NCBI RefSeq assembly: GCF_002875945.1
Contig: NZ_MCZK01000101.1
Location: forward strand, 62,001 to 126,000
Direction of reading: 5' to 3'
From: Vibrio lentus
Lineage (GTDB): Bacteria; Pseudomonadota; Gammaproteobacteria; Enterobacterales; Vibrionaceae
DNA: 64,000 bases
Shown here: piece after piece, positions 28,426 through 36,541 of the stretch
Position numbering within the stretch: position 1 is the stretch's first letter
How the letters are laid out: the number at the start of each line of letters is the position of its first letter
Notes under the pieces: model-generated
The model's database searches: none
What the model was told of the DNA's origin: nothing
The model's input: only the letters and a program-made list of their open reading frames with translations
Position numbers and translations under genes: made by a program

Positions 28426-28460
28426 TTCGAATAGAATACTTTACGAATAAAGGCCTCATA

Positions 28461-29204
28461 TTAAGTTCCTTCTATCAGCCTTATTGTTAGCTCTGAAGGC
28501 AGCTGATTGTTATTGGTATATATGCAGTCAAACTGCTCCAGTGACGCCACCTTTAGCGCAGCAAAGCGTCCCCATTTACTGGCATCTGCAACAAGCCAAC
28601 TTTCACGGCTGTTCTTAATAATTGACTTGGATAGGTCAGCTTCAACTTGCTCATGTTCCATGGCGAAATGGCTGTCTGTTACTGAGCCACAACCACAAAT
28701 ACCAATGTCGGCTTCAAAATCGGAAAAGAAGTGGACTACGCTACTTCCTACCATGTCTTGGTGTTCTCTTCGAAATAAGCCGCCCGCTAAGTACACTTCA
28801 ATCTGCTCGTTTGCTTCGAGGATTCGAGCGACTTGTAGGTTATTGGTGATCACTCGTAATGCTGGCTTTGCCAATAAATACTGTGCGATACGAGTGACAG
28901 TTGTGCCAATGCCCATCATTACCGTTGAACCTTCAGGAATTGCGTCTGCAACCGCCATGGCGATACTGTCTTTCATTTCTGATTCAACGCCAGCGCGGAA
29001 TCGATAACTTGTGTTGGTCAGCGTTGTCGGTAAGCTCACGCCTCCGTGAACTCTTCGCGCTAAACCTTGCTCGCATAAGTCGTTTACGTCACGACGAATG
29101 GTTTGAGTAGTGACCGAAAATAGCTCTGCTAGATGATCGATCTGCACATCTTGATTTGCTTTAAGCGTCGCGAGTATTTGTTTTTGGCGGTGGTTCAATT
29201 CCAT
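28461..29204 (-). CDS. DeoR-family transcriptional regulator (GlpR-like)
   Basis: The 247-residue protein has an N-terminal DeoR winged helix (RQKQILATLKANQDVQIDHLAELF, then TTQTIRRDVNDLCEQGLARRVHGG, residues 6-56) and a C-terminal sugar-phosphate-binding DeoRC domain (TVMMGIGTTVTRIAQYL, ADIGICGCGSVT, WLVADASKWGR). Such regulators repress transport and catabolic genes until a phosphorylated intermediate binds. It sits 9 bases behind the glycerophosphodiesterase gene, in one transcription unit, and divergent from the TRAP operon, which it very likely controls. The effector is unknown; a G3P-like compound is a reasonable guess. Confidence 0.9.
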   Translation of the reverse strand: MELNHRQKQILATLKANQDVQIDHLAELFSVTTQTIRRDVNDLCEQGLARRVHGGVSLPTTLTNTSYRFRAGVESEMKDSIAMAVADAIPEGSTVMMGIGTTVTRIAQYLLAKPALRVITNNLQVARILEANEQIEVYLAGGLFRREHQDMVGSSVVHFFSDFEADIGICGCGSVTDSHFAMEHEQVEADLSKSIIKNSRESWLVADASKWGRFAALKVASLEQFDCIYTNNNQLPSELTIRLIEGT

Positions 29205-29213
29205 AGAAGCTCA

Positions 29214-29918
29214 CTAAAATTTATTGGGTACGTCGGTGATGATGTTATCGACACCAAGGTTGAAATATTTAGCCGCCAATTGAGGATCGTTTAGTGTCCA
29301 TATTTTAAGAACTACGCCTGAGTCTTTGATCGCTTTCGCTGTTTTCTCATCAAGGATTCGGTGGTCAATATGAATGCTGTAAAGGTCGAGTGATTGAAGT
29401 GACTCTAGGCTGAAATCATTCCAAACCTCGCAGATAAACCCTCGTCTAACTTCGGGCATTAACTCTTGGCATAGACTTAATGCCTCTTTTTTGAAGCTTG
29501 AGATTAACAGTTTTTCACTAGGGAAGTCCTTTTGCTTTATCAGAGCAACAACTTGGTCGACTAAAGGTTTTATTGCCTTATCGTCATATATCTTGATCTC
29601 GAGATTCAGAGTAAGACCGAGTTCTAGGCACTTGTCTAGCGCTTCACTCAACATCGGAATCGAGGTTCCTATAAACTCACTACCAAACCAACTGCCAGCG
29701 TCTAACGCCTTGAGCGCAGTGAGATCTAAGTCTGCAATATTCCCAGTCCCATTAGTACAACGGTTCACCGCTTTATCATGAAAAACCATAGGGATACCGT
29801 CGGCACTGAGTTGGGCATCAATTTCAATCCATGTAGCACCAGCTTTCGCTGCTTGTTCAATACTCACTAACGTATTTTCTGGTGCTAAAGAAGCGGCACC
29901 GCGGTGGCCTGTGATCAT
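29214..29918 (-). CDS. Cytoplasmic glycerophosphodiester phosphodiesterase (UgpQ-like)
   Basis: The 234-residue GDPD-family TIM-barrel protein has the family catalytic and metal motifs: GHRGAASLAPENT (residues 4-16), EIDAQLSADGIPMVFHD (about 32-48) and NLEIK near 125. It lacks a signal peptide and so is cytosolic, like UgpQ rather than GlpQ. The family releases sn-glycerol 3-phosphate from glycerophosphodiesters. It is the promoter-proximal gene of a two-gene unit with the DeoR regulator and is divergent from a TRAP transporter, which suggests the substrate is imported rather than made internally. Confidence 0.93.
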   Translation of the reverse strand: MITGHRGAASLAPENTLVSIEQAAKAGATWIEIDAQLSADGIPMVFHDKAVNRCTNGTGNIADLDLTALKALDAGSWFGSEFIGTSIPMLSEALDKCLELGLTLNLEIKIYDDKAIKPLVDQVVALIKQKDFPSEKLLISSFKKEALSLCQELMPEVRRGFICEVWNDFSLESLQSLDLYSIHIDHRILDEKTAKAIKDSGVVLKIWTLNDPQLAAKYFNLGVDNIITDVPNKF

Positions 29919-30032
29919 AATTCAATCTCGATGTTCATTTGAAAATTCAGGAAACAGTAGCTCTACTTTATTACAGATTTATTATCTATCCGCTATATCT
30001 ACTTATTTTAAATGAGAGCTAGCTTAAAGGTG

Positions 30033-30051
30033 TTGTACAGAGTTTATACAA
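30033..30051. promoter_or_regulatory. Inverted repeat in the GDPD/TRAP divergent region
   Basis: TTGTA and TACAA arms are separated by 9 bases, roughly midway between the two divergent starts. It could be an operator or part of a promoter. Confidence 0.3.
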
Positions 30052-30093
30052 TAGTGAGACCTTATACTCACAATGTTCAAACCGGTAAGATTA

Positions 30094-30109
30094 ATGTTCA
30101 TATGAATGT
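30094..30109. promoter_or_regulatory. Candidate DeoR-type operator before dctP
   Basis: ATGTTCATATGAATGT is an imperfect 16-bp palindrome with the perfect core TTCATATGAA. The half ATGTTCA also occurs at 30073-30079, 21 bp upstream, i.e. two helical turns. TGTTC-type half sites are typical of GlpR-like DeoR regulators, and such a regulator is encoded by the divergent unit. Confidence 0.45.
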
Positions 30110-30191
30110 AATAATTCACTTACATACTCTACGAAAACTTAATAACACCCTCTATATTTAGAAAACGATAGCCACGAAAAGGTGATAAAAA

Positions 30192-31205
30192 ATGAAAAAG
30201 CTATTAGGTACAGTAATTATGGCGGCAACGCTGCTTGTTGGTTGTGGTGAAGCTGACAAGGCTGGTTCTGAAGCTAAAGATGAGCCGATCAATATCAACA
30301 TGAGCCTTGTGTTCACTCAAAACGAGCTGTTAACCCAAGAACTCATTAAAGCGACCGATAAAATACGCGAAAGAACCGAAGGTTCAGTAAATATTAAAGT
30401 TTTCCCAGGTGGTCAATTACCGGTTTATAAAGACAACTTGGAGCAAGTGGTTAACGGCGCAAACTGGATCGCTGTAGAAGATTTGACTTACCTAGGTGAT
30501 TACGTACCTGATTTTGCAGCACTGGCTGGCCCAATGTTGTACAACACGTATGATGAATATTTAGCGATGATGGATACAGAATTTGTCGCGGGCTTGAAAG
30601 CTAAAGCTGAAGAGAAAGGCATTAAAGTATTGAATGCAGACTACATGTTTGGCTTCCGTCACATGATCACCAATAAAGAGATTGTGAACTCTGAAGACAT
30701 GAAAGGGATGCGTATTCGTGTTCCACAAAGTCAGTTGTTCATTAGCACACTTTCAGCAATGGGCGCGGCTCCAGCTTCTCTGCCATTCCCAGAAACCTAT
30801 GCAGGTGTTCAACAAGGTGTTGTTGACGGCCTTGAAGGTTCGATTTTAACGATGTACTCAACCAAAATCTATGAAGTAGCGAAGAATATGTCTTTGACTA
30901 AACACTTCCTAGGCACGGTTGGTATCTACATTTCACCGACTCTTTGGGACAAGTTTACGCCAGAGCAACAGCAAATCATCAATGAAGAGCTAGAAGCGGG
31001 CGCTGAATCTAATACTGCAGAGCTGGTTAAGCTTGATGTTGAATACACGCAGAAACTTGAAGAGCTAGGCGTTACGTTTAATGAAGTTAACTCTGACGAG
31101 TTTAATGAGTTGACGGCTGATGTGTACAACCAGTTCCCAACATGGAGCGAAGGTATACACGCAACGATCATGAAAGAGTTGGAAACGATTCGAGCTGCAC
31201 AGTAA
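30192..31205 (+). CDS. dctP: TRAP transporter substrate-binding protein, predicted lipoprotein
   Basis: The 337-residue DctP-family protein carries the usual landmarks: FPGGQLPVYKDNLEQVVNGA, FGFRHMITNKEI, GMRIRVPQSQLF and PFPETYAGVQQGVVDGLEG. The conserved Arg of RIRVP (substrate carboxylate contact in the family) is present. Unusually, the signal peptide ends in a lipobox (LLVGC, Cys18, followed by Gly) and an acidic linker, so it should be membrane-anchored rather than free in the periplasm. First gene of dctP-dctQ-dctM-HAD. Substrate unknown. Confidence 0.92.
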   Translation: MKKLLGTVIMAATLLVGCGEADKAGSEAKDEPININMSLVFTQNELLTQELIKATDKIRERTEGSVNIKVFPGGQLPVYKDNLEQVVNGANWIAVEDLTYLGDYVPDFAALAGPMLYNTYDEYLAMMDTEFVAGLKAKAEEKGIKVLNADYMFGFRHMITNKEIVNSEDMKGMRIRVPQSQLFISTLSAMGAAPASLPFPETYAGVQQGVVDGLEGSILTMYSTKIYEVAKNMSLTKHFLGTVGIYISPTLWDKFTPEQQQIINEELEAGAESNTAELVKLDVEYTQKLEELGVTFNEVNSDEFNELTADVYNQFPTWSEGIHATIMKELETIRAAQ

Positions 31206-31237
31206 TTGTGCGAATGTAGATTAATTTGTTAATGAAG

Positions 31238-31264
31238 ACGGCCTGATTTCCTTCAGGCCGTTTT
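31238..31264 (+). terminator. Hairpin between dctP and dctQ (attenuator-like)
   Basis: ACGGCCTGA at 31238-31246 pairs with TCAGGCCGT at 31253-31261, followed by TTT. It probably ends part of the transcripts after the binding-protein gene so that it is made in excess over the membrane subunits. Confidence 0.75.
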
Positions 31265-31313
31265 ATTCCTGAAGTAACCGACGTGATGTTGGGTATTTCA
31301 TTGGAGAAGTCTT

Positions 31314-31778
31314 TTGTTTTTATTGAAAAATATTGAAGAAATCCTCGCCTCTATTGCTATTTCGATTACCGTTTTAGTGGTCATAATAAACGTTGTTTTG
31401 CGTTATGGGTTTGGATTTGTTGTCCCTTGGAGCGAAGAACTCTCGGTTATTTGCTTCATATGGGCTGTCTATTTAGGCATTAGTTCCTGCTATAAACACA
31501 AGCTTCACATGGGGGTTGATGTGGTGGTCGCCATGCTGCCAGAAAAAGCAAAAATCCCGTTTAGGTTATGTGTTTCCTTCTTCCTACTGGCTCTGAACAT
31601 CTTGATGGCTGTTCTGAGTTATCAATACCTGATGTTATCCAACAAGGTAACGCCAGTGATGGGCATGTCATATTTTGCTATCAATGGTGTGTTGTTACTT
31701 TGTTTTTCATTGATGGCAATCCATACGGTTCGATTCATCGTCAGCGATATCGCTTCTCTAAAGCGCTCTTTTAAGTAG
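31314..31778 (+). CDS. dctQ: TRAP transporter small membrane subunit DctQ
   Basis: The 154-residue protein has four TM helices and the DctQ pattern VVIINVVLRYGFGFVVPWSEEL. It begins with TTG at 31314; GGAGA 7 bases upstream supports this start. DctQ scaffolds the large subunit DctM and docks the binding protein. It lies 9 bases before dctM and after the dctP-dctQ hairpin. Confidence 0.92.
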   Translation: MFLLKNIEEILASIAISITVLVVIINVVLRYGFGFVVPWSEELSVICFIWAVYLGISSCYKHKLHMGVDVVVAMLPEKAKIPFRLCVSFFLLALNILMAVLSYQYLMLSNKVTPVMGMSYFAINGVLLLCFSLMAIHTVRFIVSDIASLKRSFK

Positions 31779-31787
31779 GTACGATTA

Positions 31788-33071
31788 ATGGAAAGCTATC
31801 TTCCAATCCTCATTCTTTTTGTTCTGTTTCTATTGAATATACCCATTGCGTTTTCATTGATCGCATCGGCAATGGTGTACTTTCTTTTTATTAATGACTC
31901 GATTCCCGTCAGCTTGGTAATGCAGCGCTTTATTAGCTCAACAGAGTCATTTCCATTGTTGGCCATTCCGTTCTTTATCATGGTTGGTTCGGTGATGAAT
32001 TATGCAGGGATCAGTAAAAGCTTGTTGGCGTTTGCGGACTCAATGATTGGTCATAAAACGGGTGGTCTGGCGCAGGTTAATGTGGCGTTGAGTACGTTAA
32101 TGGGCGGTATTTCAGGCTCTGCGAATGCGGATGCTGCAATGCAATCGAAGATTCTTGCACCTGAAATGACCAAGCGTGGCTATGATCTGCCATTCACAGC
32201 GGCTGTAACAGCGGCATCATCAAGTATCAGCCCTGTTATTCCACCGGGTATTAACTTAATAATTTTTGCGTTGTTAGCGAATGTCTCCGTTCATCAGATG
32301 TTTATTGCGGGATATGTGCCTGCATTTTTGATGGCTTTGTCGCTGATGGTGACTATTGCGTTCATCGCTCGCAAGCGTCGTTACAAGCCTTCTCGTTCTG
32401 AGCCTGCGTCTGCCAAAGAGCGCTTTCATTACTTCCTTAAAGCGATTCCCGCACTGCTGATTCCTTTCGGTATTATTCTGGGTATGCGTTTTGGTTTGTT
32501 TACACCGACAGAAGCGGGCGCAATCGCAGTATTGCTTTGTGCGATTATTGGCATTTTTGTTTATCGTCAACTTGGCCTAAGACATATCCCATTAATCATG
32601 CGTGAAACGGTGCAGGGTACGAGTAGTGTGATGTTCATTATTATCGGAGCGATGGTCTTCGGTTACTACATGACGCTTGAGCAAATCCCGCACAATGTTG
32701 CTTCTGCTTTGATTGAGCTTACCGACAACAAGTTAGTCTTACTGTTGTTGATTAATGTGTTGTTGCTAGTGGTCGGCATGTTCATTGAAGGTGGCGCCGC
32801 GATGATCATCTTAACGCCATTGCTGCTTCCGGCCGTGCTTAACTTAGGCGTAAACCCAGTTCACTTCGGCATTATCGTGATCGTTAATATTATGATTGGT
32901 GGTGTGACGCCACCGTTCGGTTCGATGATGTTTACCGTATGTTCCATCTTGAAGGTTCGTATGGTCGACTTTGTAAAAGAAGTAGTGCCTTTGCTACTCG
33001 CTTTATTGTCGGTGTTGATGTTGCTGACTTTCTCTGAAAGTTTAGTGATGTTTTTACCGAATTTACTTTAA
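31788..33071 (+). CDS. dctM: TRAP transporter large membrane subunit DctM
   Basis: The 427-residue protein of the DctM (IT superfamily) has about 12 TM helices. Signatures are FPLLAIPFFIMVGSVMNYAG, GGISGSANADAAMQSKILAPEM, SSSISPVIPPGINLIIFA and GGVTPPFGSMMFTVC. It is the Na+-coupled translocation subunit. The gene is 9 bases behind dctQ and 35 bases before the HAD phosphatase. Confidence 0.95.
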   Translation: MESYLPILILFVLFLLNIPIAFSLIASAMVYFLFINDSIPVSLVMQRFISSTESFPLLAIPFFIMVGSVMNYAGISKSLLAFADSMIGHKTGGLAQVNVALSTLMGGISGSANADAAMQSKILAPEMTKRGYDLPFTAAVTAASSSISPVIPPGINLIIFALLANVSVHQMFIAGYVPAFLMALSLMVTIAFIARKRRYKPSRSEPASAKERFHYFLKAIPALLIPFGIILGMRFGLFTPTEAGAIAVLLCAIIGIFVYRQLGLRHIPLIMRETVQGTSSVMFIIIGAMVFGYYMTLEQIPHNVASALIELTDNKLVLLLLINVLLLVVGMFIEGGAAMIILTPLLLPAVLNLGVNPVHFGIIVIVNIMIGGVTPPFGSMMFTVCSILKVRMVDFVKEVVPLLLALLSVLMLLTFSESLVMFLPNLL

Positions 33072-33106
33072 CACTAATAAGTTAGTTTATATTTGAGGGT
33101 GTAGAA

Positions 33107-33892
33107 ATGAATTCGGTAACGAATGATTTAGACCAAAATTGGAAAAGCATTGATTGGGTACTGACGGATGTCGACGATACTTTAACTTGGCAAGGACAGT
33201 TGCCACCAGAAACATTGGTGGCCTTGAAAGCGCTAAGAGATGCGGGAAAAAAGGTTGTGGCTGTAACGGGTGCCTGCGCTGGTTGGTGTGATCATATCGC
33301 GCAGCTGTGGCCTGTTGATGCAGTTCTTGGCGAGAATGGTGCGTTTATTATGGAAAAGAAAAATGGTTATCTGACATTGCGTTCTGATATCCCTTTGCCA
33401 AAAATTAGTGCAAATCAGAGTAAGCTCAAAGAACAAGTATTAGCTATTTTGAGCGATTACCCAGAGCTCAGTTTAACGCTGGATCAGTCTTATCGCTTGT
33501 GTGAGGTTGCGATCGATATCGGTCAAAATCGTCCTAAAGTCGACGATGCCATTATTGAAGAAATCGTTTCTAAGATTCATGCGTTAGGCGCGCATGCGAC
33601 AGCAAGCTCTATTCACATTAATGCTTGGTATGGTGAGCACTCTAAGAAAGCGACATCGACTGCTTTTCTCAAGGAGAAGGGGCTATCTGACCAAGAGATT
33701 GTCGAGCGTAGTTGCTATGTCGGCGACTCGATGAACGACCAATATATGTTTGAAATTTTGCCCTTCAGTGTTGGTGTAGCGAACATTGAACACTATTGGA
33801 CCAAGTTATCGCATCATCCGGTTGTTGTTATGAAGAAACCCGGCGGATATGGTTTTGCTGAGTTCACTGATAAATTATTGGCGTTGAAATAG
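33107..33892 (+). CDS. HAD-IIB family phosphatase
   Basis: The 261-residue protein has HAD motif I DVDDTL (residues about 21-26), motif II VVAVTGA, a type IIB cap domain, a Lys in HSKKATSTAFL and motif III/IV CYVGDSMND. HAD-IIB enzymes dephosphorylate sugar phosphates and related small molecules. It is the last gene of the dctPQM unit, so it probably removes phosphate from the imported compound or from a product of the neighbouring phosphodiesterase. The exact substrate is not predictable. Confidence 0.88.
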   Translation: MNSVTNDLDQNWKSIDWVLTDVDDTLTWQGQLPPETLVALKALRDAGKKVVAVTGACAGWCDHIAQLWPVDAVLGENGAFIMEKKNGYLTLRSDIPLPKISANQSKLKEQVLAILSDYPELSLTLDQSYRLCEVAIDIGQNRPKVDDAIIEEIVSKIHALGAHATASSIHINAWYGEHSKKATSTAFLKEKGLSDQEIVERSCYVGDSMNDQYMFEILPFSVGVANIEHYWTKLSHHPVVVMKKPGGYGFAEFTDKLLALK

Positions 33893-33946
33893 TCGTTATT
33901 CATTTTTAGTCAGCAAACAGTAATCATCAATCATCAATCAGCAGTG

Positions 33947-33976
33947 CAAAGGCGATAACGAAAGTTGTCGCCTTTG
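33947..33976 (+). terminator. Terminator after the HAD phosphatase gene
   Basis: CAAAGGCGATAAC, a GAAA loop and GTTGTCGCCTTTG form a 13-bp stem with one G-T pair, then TCTTATTT. It closes the TRAP operon. Confidence 0.75.
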
Positions 33977-34147
33977 TCTTATTTGGAACAGGAAAAACAT
34001 ACTGAATAGCTGAGCAACCATAGTCTTGAAGTGACTCGGTGCACAAGTTGATGAGCGCAAACCCTATCTCATCAAATTGGAATATCGGTTAATGCCGAAT
34101 TTATGAGACGCTTGCTCTGAGTGTCACTTGAATCACAAGGAAGTTGA

Positions 34148-35080
34148 ATGCATCACTTTAATATCCGCGCGCTGGAATACCTTAATGCTTTATCGAAATA
34201 CGGGTCGTTACGTAAGGCGTCGAAGATGTTGAATGTTGATCCTGCAGCAGTGAGTCGTATGTTGTCTCAACTTGAAGATCAGGTTGAGATGAAGGTGTGG
34301 GAGCGCAATAACCGCCAATCCTATTTAACGGAAGCGGGAAACGAGTTGTTGAATCACTATCGCACCATTATAAGAGGTGAGGCGGCAGTATTAACTCAAT
34401 TGACCAAGCTTAAAAATCTGACCGGTGGTAGCGTCAGTATTGCGATAGGTGAAGGGTTTATCACTAATCTAGTGTCTGAGCCGATGCAGACCTTTATGAC
34501 CCGTTATCCAGACATCAACTTGTCGATAGAAATAGCCGGTGCTCTTGATGCGGTTAAGATGCTTGAAGATCAGCAGATCGATTTTGCTATCACTTACGCA
34601 GCAGCACCGCATCCGAAACTACGAACGCATGTAGAACGCAGTCACCCACTAGAACTTATCGCTCCGAAAGGGCACTTTCTGACAATGAAAGAGACACCTG
34701 TGACGCTGCAAGAAATCAAAGATGTGTCGCTGGCTTTAATAGACACTTCGACTGGCATGGGACGACTAGTGAAACACGCAGAGCAAATGTCGCATTTTAA
34801 TCTCCAACCTAAATTACAAACTAACTCGGTTACTGCACTGACTAATTTTGTCGTCGCGGGGCTTGGCGTCACTTTTATGCCTAAGCTGACGGTTCTCGAA
34901 GAGATAGAATCAGGCCGTATAGAAGTCGTGCCGACTGAGATCGAGGTATTATCTAAAGCGACCGTTAAGGTGCAATCTTTGAAAGGGAGAGAGCTAAGTA
35001 TTCAAGCTGAAACCTTCCTTGATTTCTTAATGGAGAACACGTCTTTTTTACGTAGCGATGCCCACGCTATTGTTTTGTAA
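34148..35080 (+). CDS. LysR-family transcriptional regulator
   Basis: The 310-residue protein has an N-terminal LysR helix-turn-helix (ALEYLNALSKYGSLRKASKMLNV range, residues 8-60) and a type 2 periplasmic-binding-fold effector domain (residues 92-300). It is co-oriented with and 129 bases upstream of a D-amino-acid dehydrogenase gene, which is its most likely target. The effector is unknown. Confidence 0.9.
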   Translation: MHHFNIRALEYLNALSKYGSLRKASKMLNVDPAAVSRMLSQLEDQVEMKVWERNNRQSYLTEAGNELLNHYRTIIRGEAAVLTQLTKLKNLTGGSVSIAIGEGFITNLVSEPMQTFMTRYPDINLSIEIAGALDAVKMLEDQQIDFAITYAAAPHPKLRTHVERSHPLELIAPKGHFLTMKETPVTLQEIKDVSLALIDTSTGMGRLVKHAEQMSHFNLQPKLQTNSVTALTNFVVAGLGVTFMPKLTVLEEIESGRIEVVPTEIEVLSKATVKVQSLKGRELSIQAETFLDFLMENTSFLRSDAHAIVL

Positions 35081-35209
35081 TCTCGGGTATTTCTTTTAAT
35101 CATACAGTGATGACTTTTTATCAACGCTAACTGTATTGTTAAGTCAATGTCTGCCCAATAAAGTGTCCGAAAGTTACAAGAATGTTGCGTGACATAAAAG
35201 GTGGATGCA

Positions 35210-36463
35210 ATGGAAGTTATCGTTATTGGTAGTGGTGTTATTGGGTTGACCAGCGCATGGTATTTGGCGAAAGAGGGTCACTCGGTGACGGTTATCGATC
35301 GTCAAGATAGCAGTGGTAAGGAAACCAGTTTTGCAAATGCTGGCCAAATCTCTTACGGCTATTCATCGCCATGGGCTGCCCCCGGTATCCCTTTAAAAGC
35401 GATGAAGTGGCTCACCCAAGAACATGCGCCATTAAAAGTGAAACCGTCACTTTCCCCTGAATTGGCTTCTTGGGCGACTAAGATGCTCGCCAACTGCAAT
35501 GAAGCCAAATACGCACAGAATAAATCTCGTATGTTGAGAGTGGCAAATTACAGTCGTGATTGTCTGACCCACCTGAGAACCAGTGAAGAACTGGCTTATG
35601 AGGGCAGGCAGAAAGGTACGTTGCAAGTGTTTCGAAGCGAGAAGCAATTGGATTTCATTCAGCAAGATATGAAGCTGCTTAAAGAGAGCGGAATTGAGCA
35701 TTCGTTGTTTGATGTTGAGCAGTGCTTATCCACCGAACCGGGTTTAGCAGACGTTAAAGATAAGCTGGTGGGTGGCCTGTATTTACCACACGATGAAACC
35801 GGTGATTGTCATCAGTTCTGTTTAACCTTGACTGAAAAAGCAAAACAGCTTGGTGTTAGGTTTGTGTTTGATACTGAAGTGGTGAGGCTTAATCAGCAGA
35901 ATCAGACCATTGAGAGTATCACCACAACCCAAGGTGAATTCAAAGCAGACGCTTACGTGGTTGCTTCGGGCAGTTATTCTCGTGAGCTGCTGAAGCAAGT
36001 CGACTTGTCTATCCCGGTTTATCCAGTCAAAGGTTATTCATTAACACTACCGATCGTTAATGCTGATAAATCACCAACCTCGACTGTTATGGATGAAACC
36101 TACAAGGTAGCGATGACTCGTTTCGATGATCGAATTCGTATTGCAGGGACGGCAGAGCTTGCTGGTTTTGATTACCTCATTCCTGAAAAACGTAAAGCCA
36201 CGATTGATATGGTGATAAAAGATCTTTTCCCACAAGCAGGGGATTTTTCTAAGGCAGAATATTGGACAGGACTACGACCGATGACGCCAGATGGCACACC
36301 TATCATAGGAAAGACACCAATTAAGAATCTGTTTACCAATACTGGTCACGGAACCTTGGGTTGGACGATGGCATGTGGTTCAGGAAAGCTACTAGCGAGT
36401 GTGGTCAGTGACTCTGATTGCGATATAAAAGCAGACGACTTGAGTATCCATCGTTACATGTAG
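35210..36463 (+). CDS. dadA: D-amino-acid dehydrogenase (DadA family)
   Basis: From ATG 35210 the protein has 417 residues and begins MEVIVIGSGVIGLTSAWYLA, the FAD-binding GxGxxG loop aligned with DadA. AAGGTGG about 5 bases upstream supports this start over the GTG at 35201. Further DadA features are SFANAGQISYGYSSPWAAPGIP, the WTGLRPMTPDGTPIIGKTP region and NTGHGTLGWTMACGSGKLL at the C-terminus. The family deaminates D-amino acids, feeding electrons to quinone at the inner membrane. No alanine racemase follows, so the role may be scavenging other D-amino acids. Confidence 0.9.
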   Translation: MEVIVIGSGVIGLTSAWYLAKEGHSVTVIDRQDSSGKETSFANAGQISYGYSSPWAAPGIPLKAMKWLTQEHAPLKVKPSLSPELASWATKMLANCNEAKYAQNKSRMLRVANYSRDCLTHLRTSEELAYEGRQKGTLQVFRSEKQLDFIQQDMKLLKESGIEHSLFDVEQCLSTEPGLADVKDKLVGGLYLPHDETGDCHQFCLTLTEKAKQLGVRFVFDTEVVRLNQQNQTIESITTTQGEFKADAYVVASGSYSRELLKQVDLSIPVYPVKGYSLTLPIVNADKSPTSTVMDETYKVAMTRFDDRIRIAGTAELAGFDYLIPEKRKATIDMVIKDLFPQAGDFSKAEYWTGLRPMTPDGTPIIGKTPIKNLFTNTGHGTLGWTMACGSGKLLASVVSDSDCDIKADDLSIHRYM

Positions 36464-36487
36464 TTCATCCAAATACTTGGTCATACG

Positions 36488-36523
36488 AATCAGCCCATGT
36501 TTATCATTAAGCATGGGCTGATT
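36488..36523. terminator. Bidirectional terminator between dadA and the hydrolase gene
   Basis: AATCAGCCCATG and CATGGGCTGATT are perfect 12-bp arms with a 12-base loop and T-rich flanks, between convergent genes. Confidence 0.85.
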
Positions 36524-36541
36524 TGGTTTTAGTGTTGCTGC

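Noticed and set aside
28507..29110. Plus-strand open frames across the DeoR gene
   Set aside because: They are antisense shadows of a well-supported DeoR-family protein.
33920..33942. ATCATCA tandem-like stretch as a repeat array or CRISPR remnant
   Set aside because: Only three short imperfect units, no spacers and no cas genes.
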